Numbered from the stretch's first letter, positions 44,505 through 55,922 are shown. The stretch: 64,000 nt of DNA from Anaeramoeba flamelloides (GCA_027625915.1 JANTQA010000015.1:5981001-6045000), one strand, 5' to 3'. The notes: a model not told the origin generated them from the sequence alone. Numbers and translations are program-made.

Positions 44505-46879
44505 TCCTTTTGAAGGGTAACACCATTCTTTCCAATTTTCATTTTGGGTATTATTATTCGGATTATTTAATTCGTTTGTTTCATAGACTTCTTTGCAACT
44601 AAGGTCTGACTCTGTAATTAAAATTGGTTTCCAACTTAATTTTTTTTTATTTCGGTACGTGTTATCTTTAAACATTTCTAGATCTTTTCTAATACTACCT
44701 TTCTCTCTTTTGCATAGAATTTGATTTAATTTCTTGATTAATTTTTGTTTTTTTATTTTTGGTTTGAGTTTTGTTGTGAGATTTGTTTTGAGATTTAAAT
44801 TTGGTTTGGTATTTGTATTTAAATATATTGCGTTATTCAAATTTTGATTTGGGTTTACTTGTAGTTGGATATTTGGTACATTTAAGTAAGAATTATTTGA
44901 ATGTACACTTTGGTTTTGGGCTGGAATTGGATTATTAATCGAAATATTTGTTGTGTTTATTAGTGTGGTGTTATTTCTCAAATTATTTTGTTTCGGGACT
45001 ACCTTAGGAGGAGGAATTGGCTCATAAAACTCTTCGGAATCAGAGCTGTCATGATAAGAAATTTTCTTTCTTTTTGTAGATAATCTTGAAGATCTTCTTT
45101 TGAATGAATTTACTTTGGGGGTATATGTATATTTGTAAATTGATTATTATTTTGTTTTTTTGTTTTTGAGTAATTAGTTTGTTGCTTAAAAAAAAAAAAA
45201 TTATTTTTCTGAAATAAAAAAAAAAATGTAAAAAACCAAAGCAAATCCATTAATTCAAAAAATCTCATGATTTTTAAAAGGCTGTTGTCCATCTTTTAGA
45301 CTTTTCAAATCTTTCAAATATTTGTGTCTTACTTTACAGTCTTTTCAAAGCTTAAAAATACTTTCTAAATCTTTCAAACACTTTTCAACACTTTAAAAGG
45401 AAGAGAGATGTTGTATGGTGAAAAGCTTTGTTAAAGTCATAAGAATTTTTATAGTGATTAATTTGATCACAATAAAAAACTTTCACAATTTAGATAAAAA
45501 TTGGGCCACTTTAATGAGACTCAAATTTCGTTTCATTCTTTAAAACTGTTTCTGAGTTGATATTTTGATCATTAGAATTTAAATTGAGGTTTTTAAAAAA
45601 TTATTTGTTCATTTCGGAAAGCTAAAAAAAGTTAAGGTATTACTTTTATTTTCAGTTTCATTTAAAAGATCTTTGTCACGTTCTTCCCAATTAATGTTTT
45701 CTTCTTCTTCAAGATCAGACTCATCTGTTTTTAAGATTTCTTCTTCTTCTTCTTCTTCTTCTTCTTCTACAACTTCTTCATATATTTCCTCTCCATCTTC
45801 TTCGACAAATGATTCTAAACTTGTGCTTCGTAAAAGATTGGTTTGATCATTAATTAAATAATTTGAACTAATCTTCTTCTTTACTGGCTTTGGCTTTGGC
45901 TGTGTCTTTATAGGGTAAGCTTGTTTGAAATCTTTTTGAAAATTATTTGAAAACCAATTCAAAAAAAAAAAAAAAAAAAAAACAATTAAAAACAAACAAT
46001 TAAAAAAGAAAAAGAAAAGTAAAGATTACTGTTACTGTTTTTCATAAGTGAAGAATTTTGGTGATATTGTGGATTTAGATTTTGGTATTGTTTTGTTGTT
46101 AAGCTTTGAGGTGATTGTGAGAATTCTTTCTGGAATTGTGCTTGCAACAAAGGCGGATTAACGAGATTTGTAATATTTGTTTTCGGTAAATGATGAAGAT
46201 GACTTTGGTATGGCTGTTGTGTTGTTGTAAGTTTTTGTTGTTGTTGTTGCAATTGTTGCAATTGTTGTGGTTGGAATTGTTGAGATGGTTTTTGTTGTTG
46301 TTGTTGGAATTGCTGCTGTTGGAGTTGTTGGAATTGCTGTTGCTGTTGTTGTGGCTGTACTTGAATTGGTTTTTGTTGTTGGAATTTTTGGAATTGTTGT
46401 GGTTGTTGTGTGAATTGTTGCTGTTGGAGTTGTTGGAGTTGTTGGAATTGCTGTTGTGATTGTTGTGGTTGTACTTGAATTGGTTTTTGTTGTTGTGTGA
46501 ATTGTTGCGGTTTTTGTGCGAATTGTTGCAGTAAGGGGTTTTGAATTACGTTTTGATGGGTATTTTGAATGGGAATCTGATTTATGTTTGGAGATTTTTG
46601 GATTGGTTGATGAAGAGGCCCTTGATAGAGGAGTTGGTTATTTAATTTAGGTGGGGTAGAAAATGAATCGATGAAGGGTAGTTTATTTGGTGTGCTTGTT
46701 GGGGTTGTTTGTGGTAAGAATTTTGGAGAATCCGCTTTTTGTGGTGTGTCTAATAAATTATTCGGATTGTCGATCAAATTTGCAGTTTCAAGTGGGTTGC
46801 TTGAGAGGAACAAATCAGAATCCATTCCATAACTGTCAACCCAATTATCAAAAATTGACCATGGGTTTTGTTTTGACAT
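39099..46879 (-). CDS. CHD7-like: CHD6-9 / kismet-class chromodomain helicase, three inferred exons
   Basis: Inferred exons 46879-46036, 45931-45644 and 45112-39099 (7146 nt, in phase, 2381 aa). Exon 1 starts ATG and is Pro/Gln-rich; exon 2 is acidic; exon 3 opens with a basic segment (KRRSSRLSTKRKK). Chromodomain 1 lies near 44395-44320 (YLVKWKGMAYLHVEWV), chromodomain 2 between 44225 and 43815 (YLVKWETLSYKDSTWED), split by an Asn-rich insert. The SNF2 ATPase has ADQMGLGKSIQT and DEGH, helicase C has RCHRIGQ. LKPHLLRRLKEDVEESIAPK, ELRKICNHPYLI and FCEENIDQIL (about 41930) match subfamily III rather than CHD1 or CHD3/4. C-terminal SANT/SLIDE-like blocks follow (WWNSYNDRMLLYGVLKHG, PSWWIYGEHDLALLRAISLH). 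Nuclear ATP-dependent nucleosome remodeler. Exon 3 has no in-frame ATG before the chromodomains, which argues for the upstream exons; exact splice sites in exons 1-2 are uncertain. Confidence 0.88.
43970..44085 (-). repeat. Asn-rich low-complexity insert inside chromodomain 2 of CHD
   Basis: AAT-repeat DNA encodes a run of mostly Asn with Ser/Thr between the two halves of the second chromodomain. It is in frame, consistent with trinucleotide expansion in an A/T-rich genome. Confidence 0.75.
45113..45643 (-). other. inferred intron 2 of the CHD gene, with repeat H
   Basis: 531 bp, donor GTAATA at 45643, acceptor AAAG at 45114-45113 (the only AG in the phase needed). It holds a ~130-bp repeat (about 45295-45425) with TTTGTGTCTTACTTTACAGT that recurs at 50600-50715 and, inverted, at 51645-51755. 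An ORF at 45292-45110 starts with ATG but ends in a T-rich low-complexity run, and I regard it as intronic. Confidence 0.55.
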
Positions 46880-49800
46880 TTTTCTATAAAAAAAAAAAGA
46901 ACGAATTTTGATTTATAAAAAAATGAAATATTACAGAATTTCTTACAAGCAATTAATTCAGTTGAGGAATTGAATCAAACAAAAATCAAAAATTCTTTAA
47001 ACAAATGCTCAAATATCAAATAGGTTACCAAAAATTCGTACTAAAATCACATTAAACTCATCAAAATTAAATCCAATAGTTTCATAAGGAAGCTTCATTA
47101 GTTTAGAGAAATATTGTTTCTCATTGGGTTTGTGAAGAGTTTGTGGGTGTTATTTAACTTAACTTGAATAAAATCTGTCGGAAATTGGTAATAAAATTTT
47201 GATTTATGATTAGGAAATGGCAGTCTTCAAAAATACTGTTAAAATCAAATTAAACTAATCAAAATTTGATCTAAAAGTACTATAATGAAGCTAAAGTAAT
47301 CACCAGAAATGTAATTCTAAACCAATTTTGTGAAAACCTTTTATGGTTCGTTCAACTAGCAGTTTTAATAAAATATTTGGGAATGTGAACTATAAATTTT
47401 CTTTTTTTAATTGGAAAATAAAAGTAATAAGTATGGTATTTGAATTATTAGTCCGAAATATTTTTAGTTCGTTCTTGTTTTATAATTCTTCAGAATATAT
47501 CATTTAGGATTTTTATTACTACAAAAGTATTAGAAATCAAAATATTACCTAAAACAATAAACCTAGATCCGAATTTTAATCTATTTCTTTGGAGAAACCT
47601 CATTAGTAAAAGGAAAAGGAAAATGAAAATGAAGTGAAATCTTTTTCAAGTTTATTTTTTAAATATCAGAAACATAATCTTCTTTGAATTACGATTTGAT
47701 CTCACAAAGATTTAAATTTGTTACAAGATAAAAAGAGAAAAGATTACTTGATACTTTTATCTTAGAAAAGAGTTCTGTTGTTGTTCTAAAAAGGTAAGAC
47801 CAAAAAGTTTGATAAAGTTGATCATTGTAATAGTTAAGAAACTTCAAGAGGTCTAATTTTCTCATATTAATTAAAACTTTTTTGATCACACTTTTGGAAA
47901 AAAAGCTTTGATTTTCTCAGAATAAAAACTATTCATACCTGTTTAATCTGTATTACAAAATACCATTCATATTTCTTTTTTCTATAATCGTTATATATGA
48001 ATGAACAAAAAAATGAACAATAAACAATAAGAAAATATAGTAATGGTTTCTTCAAGTTCTTCTATTCAAAAAGTTATACAGAAACTGAAGGGAAAATTTT
48101 GAATTTTTTTCAAAAAAGTGATAATTTTAGAGAAAAAATAAAGTCTTAAGGGATCAGTGGGTTCATGGATTGGTATATAATTAAAGTATGTTGTAATTGG
48201 TTGTAAATGATATTATTGTATTTTCTCAAAAGGTTTTAAATAATCTATTATTAATATTATTGTACAATAAATTATTGGCTTTTTAACTAATGATTACAAT
48301 TAAAAAATTATCATTTTGGAAATAATTTTTTTTTTAATTCCTTTTTCAAATCTAATAATTGAAATTGTAAAATAATAGTATTCAGGGGTTTAATAATCCA
48401 TATTTATAACTTCCAATATTAACTATTTTTTTTAGAAGTGTTTTTAATTTCAAAGATTAATGCAATAATTATCAAAATAATAATTGGAATGTTTAATTAA
48501 TATAATTTAACTTTTTTAAAGCTATTTGTAACATCAATATATTCCCAATATTTGTGAAATGATTAGATAAAATAATCTATTGGTTGATTAACTAATATTT
48601 TAAAAAAAAAAAGATTTTTTTATCAACTAATTAACATTTCTTGACAAATTTAAGAAAGATATTTTGTAAATTTTGAGTCTGAAAATTGATAATTAACCAA
48701 GAAATTTGTCTTCAGAATGTGGTTTTTTTTATGAAATTCTTGGGTTTTTTAAACTAAAAGTGATCATTTGTTATTGTTAAGGATAAATTAAATAGTTCTT
48801 GTATAACAAATTGACTAATCGATTTTTTGAGGTATCTGTACAGTGACATACTCATGTGAATTACACCGAATATCAATATACTTTAATCATCGACTTCTCC
48901 TATGTAAACACCAATAACTTAAAAAAACACAAAATTTCAAAAAAATTATGGAATTTACAAAAAATTGAAATAAAAATTACCTTGACAAATTTACAATTTA
49001 CAAAGATCTTAAGGCTTTTGTTGTAAAAATCAATTTAACTTTAGGTATAATATTAAATACTTAATGGAATATTGTATTGGAATATGAAAAGAGAAAAAAC
49101 AAGTAATTTTTACTTGAAAGTTTGTTTTATAAACTTTATACGGATTTTTTTTTTTTTTAAATTTTTTGATTTTGATCTTAAAAAAACAATAGAGGTTTTG
49201 ATTATATCTAGACTTAAGTCATGATAAAGTTACAAAAATAATGATTAGCTTTTATAGACATAGGTTATTTTAAAAATTCGCAATATTCAATATTATTGCG
49301 ATAATATGAAAAATCACATTATCTTTAAAAATCAAGATACTTGACTAAAAATTGGGATAAATCTCAAAAAAAATGGTGATGATAATAAATCATGATATAT
49401 ATGGTTGTAGATTTTATGTTAATTCAATAATATTTTTTAAAAGAAAAATTGTTTTTGATCAAAAATAAGATTATGTGAAAAAAAGTTATTTTTTTAAAAA
49501 AACAAAAAAAATTTTATTTTATCCAATCTAGGATAATATTTATAAGTTTTTTAACATCGAGTCTTTTAATTTGGATGTTGGTTTGATATATCCTTTACAT
49601 CAACAAAAGTAATAACCAAAATCAAATCAAAAGTTAATCAACCAAATTTATATTATGAAATGTTCTAAATCATAAAGCTCTACCGACAATTAATCCTCCT
49701 TACTACCATTCTTCAAAGAATATTTTCTTCGGTGAAAACACATCTTTGGGTTCTATGAAAGCTGTAAGGATTTGGATAACTTTTCAAAAGGTTTCACTAC

Positions 49801-50091
49801 AACCTACCCACGTTATCACCAATTAATAAGATTTTTTGTTAAATTTATTTTATTCTTTCAATTCTTCTTCTTTTTTCAGAAGATTGAAAAAAAAAAACAA
49901 ATAGGAAACTAATAGGTTTTTTTTTTTAATCAACCCCATGAAAAATGAAAATTACTCTTTATTCTGTTTGGTTATTTAACGTGTGAAGGTAACAACCCTA
50001 TCTATGTAAAAATACACCTATTTTATTTCCAAGTGCATTGTTGAAAAGGATGATTATTTAGTTTGATCATAAAATTTGTAAGACATTTTAC
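46880..50091. other. intergenic A/T-rich, upstream of CHD
   Basis: No gene supported. 48000-49080 shares scattered strings with 18590-18890 (possible old repeat). A patch at 49670-49835 is more complex than its surroundings and open in one plus-strand frame (ALPTINPPYYHSSKNIFFGE and on), but has no recognisable domain or start. Confidence 0.4.
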
Positions 50092-50550
50092 TGTTGAGAG
50101 AAAAATGTTGGACAGAGAAAAATAGTTGGACACCAATTTTAATTGGTAACATTACTGAAAATGGTTTTTAATTTCTTTCGTTTGTGAAATAAACAAAGAA
50201 ATTAAGAACAATCTACTTATTAGAATAAGCATTAATGTGATTCTACTTTTTCAAAACTTTATCTCTTATAGTCTAAAGCAAGTTTAAAAATTACCATTTT
50301 CAGAATTAATAGTAAACTTTACTAAAACTAGGGTTTTTGTTAAAATAGAATGATCTACTTCAGTTGTCAACCATCCAAATGGGTATTCTACACAAACCCC
50401 AGATTAATGAACTTGTAACACATTTAAACTTGGATTTATCAAAAATTCACCTAGTTATCAATAGCATTTGATTTTCAATTTTACTAATGTTCCCAATTAA
50501 AAAAGGTGTCCAACCATTTTTCTGTGTCCAACATTTTTCTCTCAACAGTT
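50092..50550 (-). mobile_element. MITE family M variant, copy 6, with different ends
   Basis: About 459 bp. The terminal repeats (ACTGTTGAGAGAAAAATGTT, GGACA..; right end AACATTTTTCTCTCAACAGT) differ from other M copies, but the interior still follows family M: CTTATTAGAATAAGCATTAA, TTTACTAAAACTAGGGTTTT, GGTATTCTA.., TAATGAACTTGTAACAC. So a diverged subfamily with altered or replaced termini. Confidence 0.6.
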
Positions 50551-50599
50551 ATAATCGAAAAAAAAAACAATGAATAAAAATTTTTTTTTACGACAAAAA

Positions 50600-50715
50600 A
50601 TCCTCATGCCTTTCATAAAGTATTATGTCTTTAAAGACTTTAAAAGATTTGTGTCTTACTTTACAGTCCTTTCAAACACTTTACAACCCTTTAAAGGGGG
50701 GGAGCATTGTAAAAG
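50600..50715 (+). repeat. repeat H, copy 2
   Basis: Contains ATTTGTGTCTTACTTTACAG then TCCTTTCAAACACTTTACAA, shared with the CHD intron and, inverted, with 51645-51755. Short, no coding potential, no clear ends. Confidence 0.5.
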
Positions 50716-51644
50716 TCTCAACTCTTCTAAAAAGTCAATTGGGTTTTTTGAAATATATAGACCAAAAAATAATAATTTTTCCATTTTTTACCAGAATTAT
50801 TTTATAAAGATAATGCATAGTATCACGTTTTTATGGTTCTTCATGATAAAGTGGGATTAACAAAGATTTTTTAAGGTTAAAATGAATTAATTCTCAAAAT
50901 CAAGATAATTCAAGTTATCTTGAAATCATCTATTCAATTTTTTTGCAATTTAACTCATCTAATTTATAATTCTGAATAAAATAGAAAATAAATTAAAATT
51001 ATCTTTGAGGAAAGATTCTTTCAAAAGTAGACTATGTAAACTTTTTGAAATTTGATAACACTGAAAATATTATAGAAAATGTGATAAATTATTTTGAACC
51101 CAGCTAATTATTAGCAAATATTATAAAAATTAAATCTCCAATCAATCCAAATAAATTCTAAAAAAAATCAATAAATTTTACATTCAATTTCCCTTTTTAA
51201 TAAGTCTTCGAACTGTTTCTTATCAAACATTCCCTGAAAATGAATATTTTGAAGAACAGCTAATTTTAAAGAGTTTCTTAACACTTAACTTCATAAAATG
51301 CTTTATACAAAGTTTGATCAGAATAATTTCAAAAAGGACAATCAACAAAAAATTTCCACATATAAATTGCATTTTACCAGTATCAAACCAAAAGAAATTG
51401 GGTTCCCTTTAACAACAACAAACATTGGAGATTTATCAAAGACTCAGCTTGAGATGAATCCCAAATTATTTATATTTAGATTTGAACTATTCTTTTTTTG
51501 GTTTTTTTCATAGTTTTCTTTTAGATAACTTCTAACCAAAAAGTTAAAAAAGAATTTAATTACGTATTAACAATTTCTGAAAATCTCTATTGAATTTTAG
51601 TATCCTCAAGTAAAAAATTAAACAACATAAAAAATCTCAAGACT

Positions 51645-51755
51645 TTTACAAAGTTTTTCACCTTTTCAAGGATTGGAAAGTGTTTGAAAGGACTGTAAAG
51701 TTAAACACAAATATTTGAAATGTTTGAAAAGTCTAAAAGATTGAACGAAGCCAAT
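51645..51755 (-). repeat. repeat H, copy 3 (inverted)
   Basis: Reverse complement carries ACTTTACAGTCCTTTCAAAC and TTTAGACTTTTCAAAC. It lies about 70 bp upstream of the small ORF at 51823. Confidence 0.5.
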
Positions 51756-51822
51756 GAGATTTTTTGAGGGAAACTTTAATTTTGGAAGATCATTTTTATC
51801 TGATTTTTACTTTCAAGAATAA

Positions 51823-52020
51823 ATGAGTCAAGACGAAGAAATTGAAAAGGTACTTGGACAAGTTAAAATGAATGCACTTAACTCTGGTTTTTTTAGCCAA
51901 CTTTTAACAAAACCTACCACCCAAAACACAAATAATACCCAAACTTCACAAAACCAAAATCAACAACAAACCCAAAATTACAATAGCAACACTAGCCAAA
52001 ATTCCCAAACACGAAAATAA
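51823..52020 (+). CDS. small hypothetical protein, 65 aa, Gln/Asn-rich tail
   Basis: ATG-start ORF: an acidic to amphipathic N-terminus (MSQDEEIEKVLGQVKMNALN, SGFFSQLLTK) followed by about 35 residues of Thr/Gln/Asn. The codon use and sharp boundary to A/T-rich flanks suggest a real gene. No family recognised. It could be a complete small protein or the first exon of a longer gene; no good donor is obvious before the TAA. An inverted repeat-H copy lies just upstream. Confidence 0.45.
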   Translation: MSQDEEIEKVLGQVKMNALNSGFFSQLLTKPTTQNTNNTQTSQNQNQQQTQNYNSNTSQNSQTRK

Positions 52021-53934
52021 AAAAAAGAAAGAACAAATGAGAAAATTGCTCTTAAAAGAAAGTACGCATAACCGAACAACTTAAGAATTATTCTTTTTTC
52101 TTTAGGATCATTATTGGGAAACAAAAAAAAACAAAAAATAAAAAAAAAAAGATGATTTTTTTTTTCTTTTTTTTATTATTTTTGAGAGATAAAAATGAAT
52201 TCAAAATTTATTGATCTTGTTGTGTTGTTCATTTATTTTGTTACGATCTTCTTCTTTTCTGAGTTTATTTGCAAAGTGCTTTTAGTTTTCAAAAGAGAAT
52301 TTTTAATTTTTCAACCAAAAGGTCTTTTTTTAATTTTACCAACCCCCAAAATATGAAAAAAAAATTAACAGTATTTTCAGACTAGCAATTAGTCAGTGAA
52401 TAATTTTGTTTGTAAATTGTCAAGATCTTTGAAAAATTTCTTTTTTTAATTCTTCATTTTTAATACCTATAAAATATTTCATTTAATTAATAATTATTTC
52501 TCTGTTAACATTCTAGAAAGGTATTTACTTTTCTCTCTGGAGAACAGCCTTGCTCTCGACAAAATACAAGGTGAAAATACACTTCTTTATGTAAAAAAAA
52601 TTAGTCTTATTTTCCGATTAATAAAAGAATATTGCCATTACAAGTTCCAAAGTTTCCAACTGATTATTAGATGAAAAAACCAACCAGATCTTTTTAAAAT
52701 CACTTTGAAATGTTATTACTTGAGAGACTTAACAAATCTTCCTGGTTGAGCTTTTGAGCTAAAAATTAATGAGGGTAAATTGATTTTAATTGTAAAACGG
52801 AAAAATTTTTAGAGATTTAAGGTTTACAATCCCTGTTATTTGAAAGAAGATTATCTTGTGTCGGGTGTATGAATTATTAATTTGGGACTTGGCTTATCGA
52901 TCTTGTGTTTGGTATGGGTTTTAATAATAGATCAAAATGATAAATTTTGACAATTTAATTTTTTTTTCTTATTTCAGAGATTGTAAACCTTAAGGGATAT
53001 CCTAATTTTATAACTTGCAAATATTACTTTTATGACTAAAAAGACAGCAATGGACTTAAAAGAATGTTGAGCCTATAGATCTTGTTAATGGTTAAAATTT
53101 AGGTTTTTTTTTAGTTTTGTTGATTAATCCCATTTTACATCAGCCCAAATTTACAATTGATTATAAAAGTAAAGAAAATTAAAATCATTTTGAGGTTCCT
53201 TCATTTAATTTTATTTGAAATTTTACAAGTTTTTGGGGCAAATATATAAATATACATTCAGATAGTGTAAAAGTAAATGACCCTTTTTATAAACTAATTG
53301 ATAAAAAATATTTTAATTTTGTCTTGATTTGCTCAAATAGTTTTCGAAAAGGTTTTTGATTTTGAAATGATTTTTTTGAATTACCGATCTACTTTTTCCT
53401 CAAAAGTTCTTAAAAATTAGAATACCTTGACTTTCCTCCCCACTTATAATAAATTAAATATTTTAGTATTTTATTAAATTGTATTTTAATCCAGGGAGAT
53501 TATAAATTTTAGATTGCACTTTAATGGCTTTGATACTCAAAATTTGTGCTTAAATTTATTAAAAAAAAAAAAAATAGATATTTTTTATGGTTGTTTGTTT
53601 TTGCATTTATAATTTTTTTGAGTTTATTTTAAAAATATTTTATTTTTTTATAGAACGGATTTAGTTCACAAAGTAATTGTTTGTATGTATTTGACTGAAT
53701 TAAAGTTAGGATTTTTCAAGATTCTTTTGGAAGAGTAGAGAAAATACTAAATTGAAAAAAAAAAAATACCAAGAAATATCGAAATAATTTCTTGAATAAA
53801 TGGACTTCAAAACTAGATTTTCTGATAACTTAATGTAAAGATAACATACATTTGAAATTAAATGTGAAAATTTTTTTATTCATCCATAACAAGAGTATTT
53901 TAAACATTAATCTTATTTTGAAATTAAACACATA
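52021..53934. other. intergenic A/T-rich
   Basis: No gene seen. A small inverted repeat occurs at 52812-52837 and 52975-53000 (TTTAAGGTTTACAATCCCTG and, inverted, CTTAAGGTTTACAATCTCTG), possibly the ends of a ~190-bp element. Confidence 0.4.
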
Positions 53935-54135
53935 CATTCAGTTCCACTATTAAGGCACAAACTATCAACGAAATTTAATACACAAAAAAAAATCTCAAAT
54001 TAAGGCACAAAATTTATAATTTTTTTTTTTACAATTTATTTTTACTAGAATCTGAATTTTGTACTTTAATTTGACATTTTTTTTGTGCCTTAAATTTCGT
54101 TGAAATTTGGTGCCTTAAAAGCGGAACTGGCTGTA
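53935..54135. mobile_element. MITE family B, copy 6
   Basis: About 201 bp foldback: starts TTCAGTTCCACTATTAAGGC and ends GCCTTAAAAGCGGAACTGGC. Inner halves AATCTCAAATTAAGGCACAA and TTGTGCCTTAAATTTCGTTG fold on each other. Confidence 0.78.
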
Positions 54136-54721
54136 CATATTTTTTGTATTTTGTAATGTAAGATCTAAATTGGTATTCACTAGTATACATACAACAATTA
54201 TAAAGATTTCCTGAAATTTTTTATCAAAAAAAATTTGATATTTTAATTAATTTTTTTTTTCAATTAGAAGAAGAAAGTTAATATTCTGGAAAAAAAAACA
54301 AATGAATGAGCAATTATATAAGTTTTTTTGTTCAAAAAGAACTATTTTTATTAATATATTGTATAATAACTATTAAAACGGGAGAAATATTGAAAACAGC
54401 TTAAAATATATATTGGAAAATTTAAATATCTTTTTATAATATTTTCGAAATTATTTTTTGAATAATAGGTTTTTTATGAATATTTTTTTTTTCATAATAT
54501 CATCTTTCTTATTCTAATAAAAAAAAACAAATAAATTAAAATATCAAATTTTTTTAATAAAAAAATTCATGATATCCTTGGAGAGACAGTATTTAAAAAA
54601 AAAAAATAAAAATTATTTTGATTGTTAATTTATTTTTCCATAAAAAGTTTTTATATTAATATAGTTTTTGTTTAAGGGTATATTAAAGATTTTTGGTGGA
54701 GTAATTCTGAAAAATTCATTA

Positions 54722-55264
54722 TAAACTAAAATTCAAAATTTTCCACAGAGCTAAAACGTTCCAAACAATCACAATAATACAATTTCATTGAAATTGGAGA
54801 TAATTTTGATTTTTGTAAAATATGAAAATCATTTTTTCATCTTTTAGTTTTTGTTTTGATTTCATTGTTTGAATTACGTAATTTGTTTCGTTGGATCAAA
54901 AATTTTTTGAACAATTGATATTATGGTTAAAGTCAGGTTGTTCCAAATAGAAGAACTCAAATAAAATTAGTTGGTAGTATCTAACCATTTGATCGATCAA
55001 TAATCCTAATAGAATTTCAACATATTTACTAATGTATTTTTTTTGTTTTGCTCTCTCCAAAATTTTTGACACACCCTTCATTTATTTGTATTGATAATTA
55101 TTTATTTATTGTTTTTTTGAGTATTGTAATTTATGAAGAAGTGTTAACATTTCAATTAGTGAATGGTTCTAATTTGGTAAATCTTCTTGAATTGATTAAA
55201 TAAGTTTTTTTCTTCACAAATTGAATTTTGGTGTGTTAAAAATTTTGAATTGGGGTTTATTTTA
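54722..55264 (+). mobile_element. repeat D, copy 5, uninterrupted
   Basis: About 543 bp, the most complete D. Left end TAAACTAAAATTCAAAATTT, right end AAAATTTTGAATTGGGGTTTA; these are imperfect inverted repeats. It is close in sequence to the two halves at 3751-4113 and 6229-6419, and shows the site without the CACTA-like insertion (CACACCCTTCATTTATTTG). No coding. Confidence 0.75.
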
Positions 55265-55549
55265 AAAAAAATATTTTTTTTTAAAAAAAGATCATTTTTT
55301 TAGAAAAATGTTATACTTGAAATTATATAAAAGTAATTTGAGTCTTTTATATTCATAGATATTTTTGTGAAAAGGTAAGTTTTTGGTAAAAAAAAAAACA
55401 CTTATAAAGAAGAATTATATTAGCAGGTTCCTTGTGTTTTAGAACTAAATGGTAAATAATATATGTAAAACCTGTTTATATGCTTTTTGTGACAAAACTT
55501 ATGTTTTGACAAAAAAAATATTTTTTTTTGAAAAAAAAATGTTGTTTTT

Positions 55550-55922
55550 TTTTTTTTTCCATTAAAGAGTGGGTACTAAAAGTACACCTGTTTGCCCGAA
55601 CCCCTAATTTGAATTAGAGATATTGTTGAACCAAGTGAGAGCTGGTCATTTCTCCCAAAAATCGGATCCGCTCGATAAATTGAGAGGGATTTTGTTCCAA
55701 TTCCGTTCAGTTTTATAATAGTCAAAAAGATTCAATTCGGTCAAACGATTTCCTCAAAGAATTAGTGGTTCTAAGAAGCATAAGCCCGATTTTTAATTAA
55801 AATTACACCGTGGTGGCTATTTGAGAAAATGGTAAACAATAAGAAATAATGGTTAAGGGAATAGAACCCCGGCATTCAGATTGTACACTGGGTTGTGTTG
55901 CCACTTGACCATACCTGTTCTC
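55550..55922 (-). mobile_element. tRNA-derived SINE with target-site duplication
   Basis: About 373 bp on the minus strand. The 5' end (55920 downward) has an internal Pol III promoter: A box TGGTCAAGTGGCA (55911-55899) and B box GGTTCTATTCC (55868-55858), 30 bp apart, in a tRNA-like 70-base head. A unique G+C-richer body follows and the 3' end is a poly(A) tail (T run 55545-55558 on the plus strand). Flanks carry the direct repeat AAAAAAAAATGTTGTTTTT at 55531-55549 and about 55925-55943. Head, tail and duplication together define a SINE. The head does not fold as a clean tRNA, so it is not itself a tRNA gene. Confidence 0.8.

Noticed and set aside
45110-45292. Separate 60-residue gene, or first exon of CHD
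   Set aside because: It has an ATG but its sequence turns to T-rich low complexity, its frame does not join the CHD frame, and it lies in the inferred intron.
46190-46459. 89-residue Leu-rich plus-strand frame
   Set aside because: It is the antisense of the CAA/CAG-type Gln tract in exon 1 of the CHD gene.
50570-50860. 96-residue ORF starting with ATG
   Set aside because: It overlaps repeat H and a MITE-like end, has low-complexity composition and no family resemblance.
51823-52020. Tim8/13-type mitochondrial chaperone
   Set aside because: The N-terminal helix recalls Tim13, but the twin CX3C motifs are absent.
55853-55920. A tRNA gene on the minus strand
   Set aside because: A and B boxes are clear but the acceptor stem and anticodon arm do not pair properly, and the sequence continues into a body with a poly(A) tail and target duplications, so it is a SINE head.
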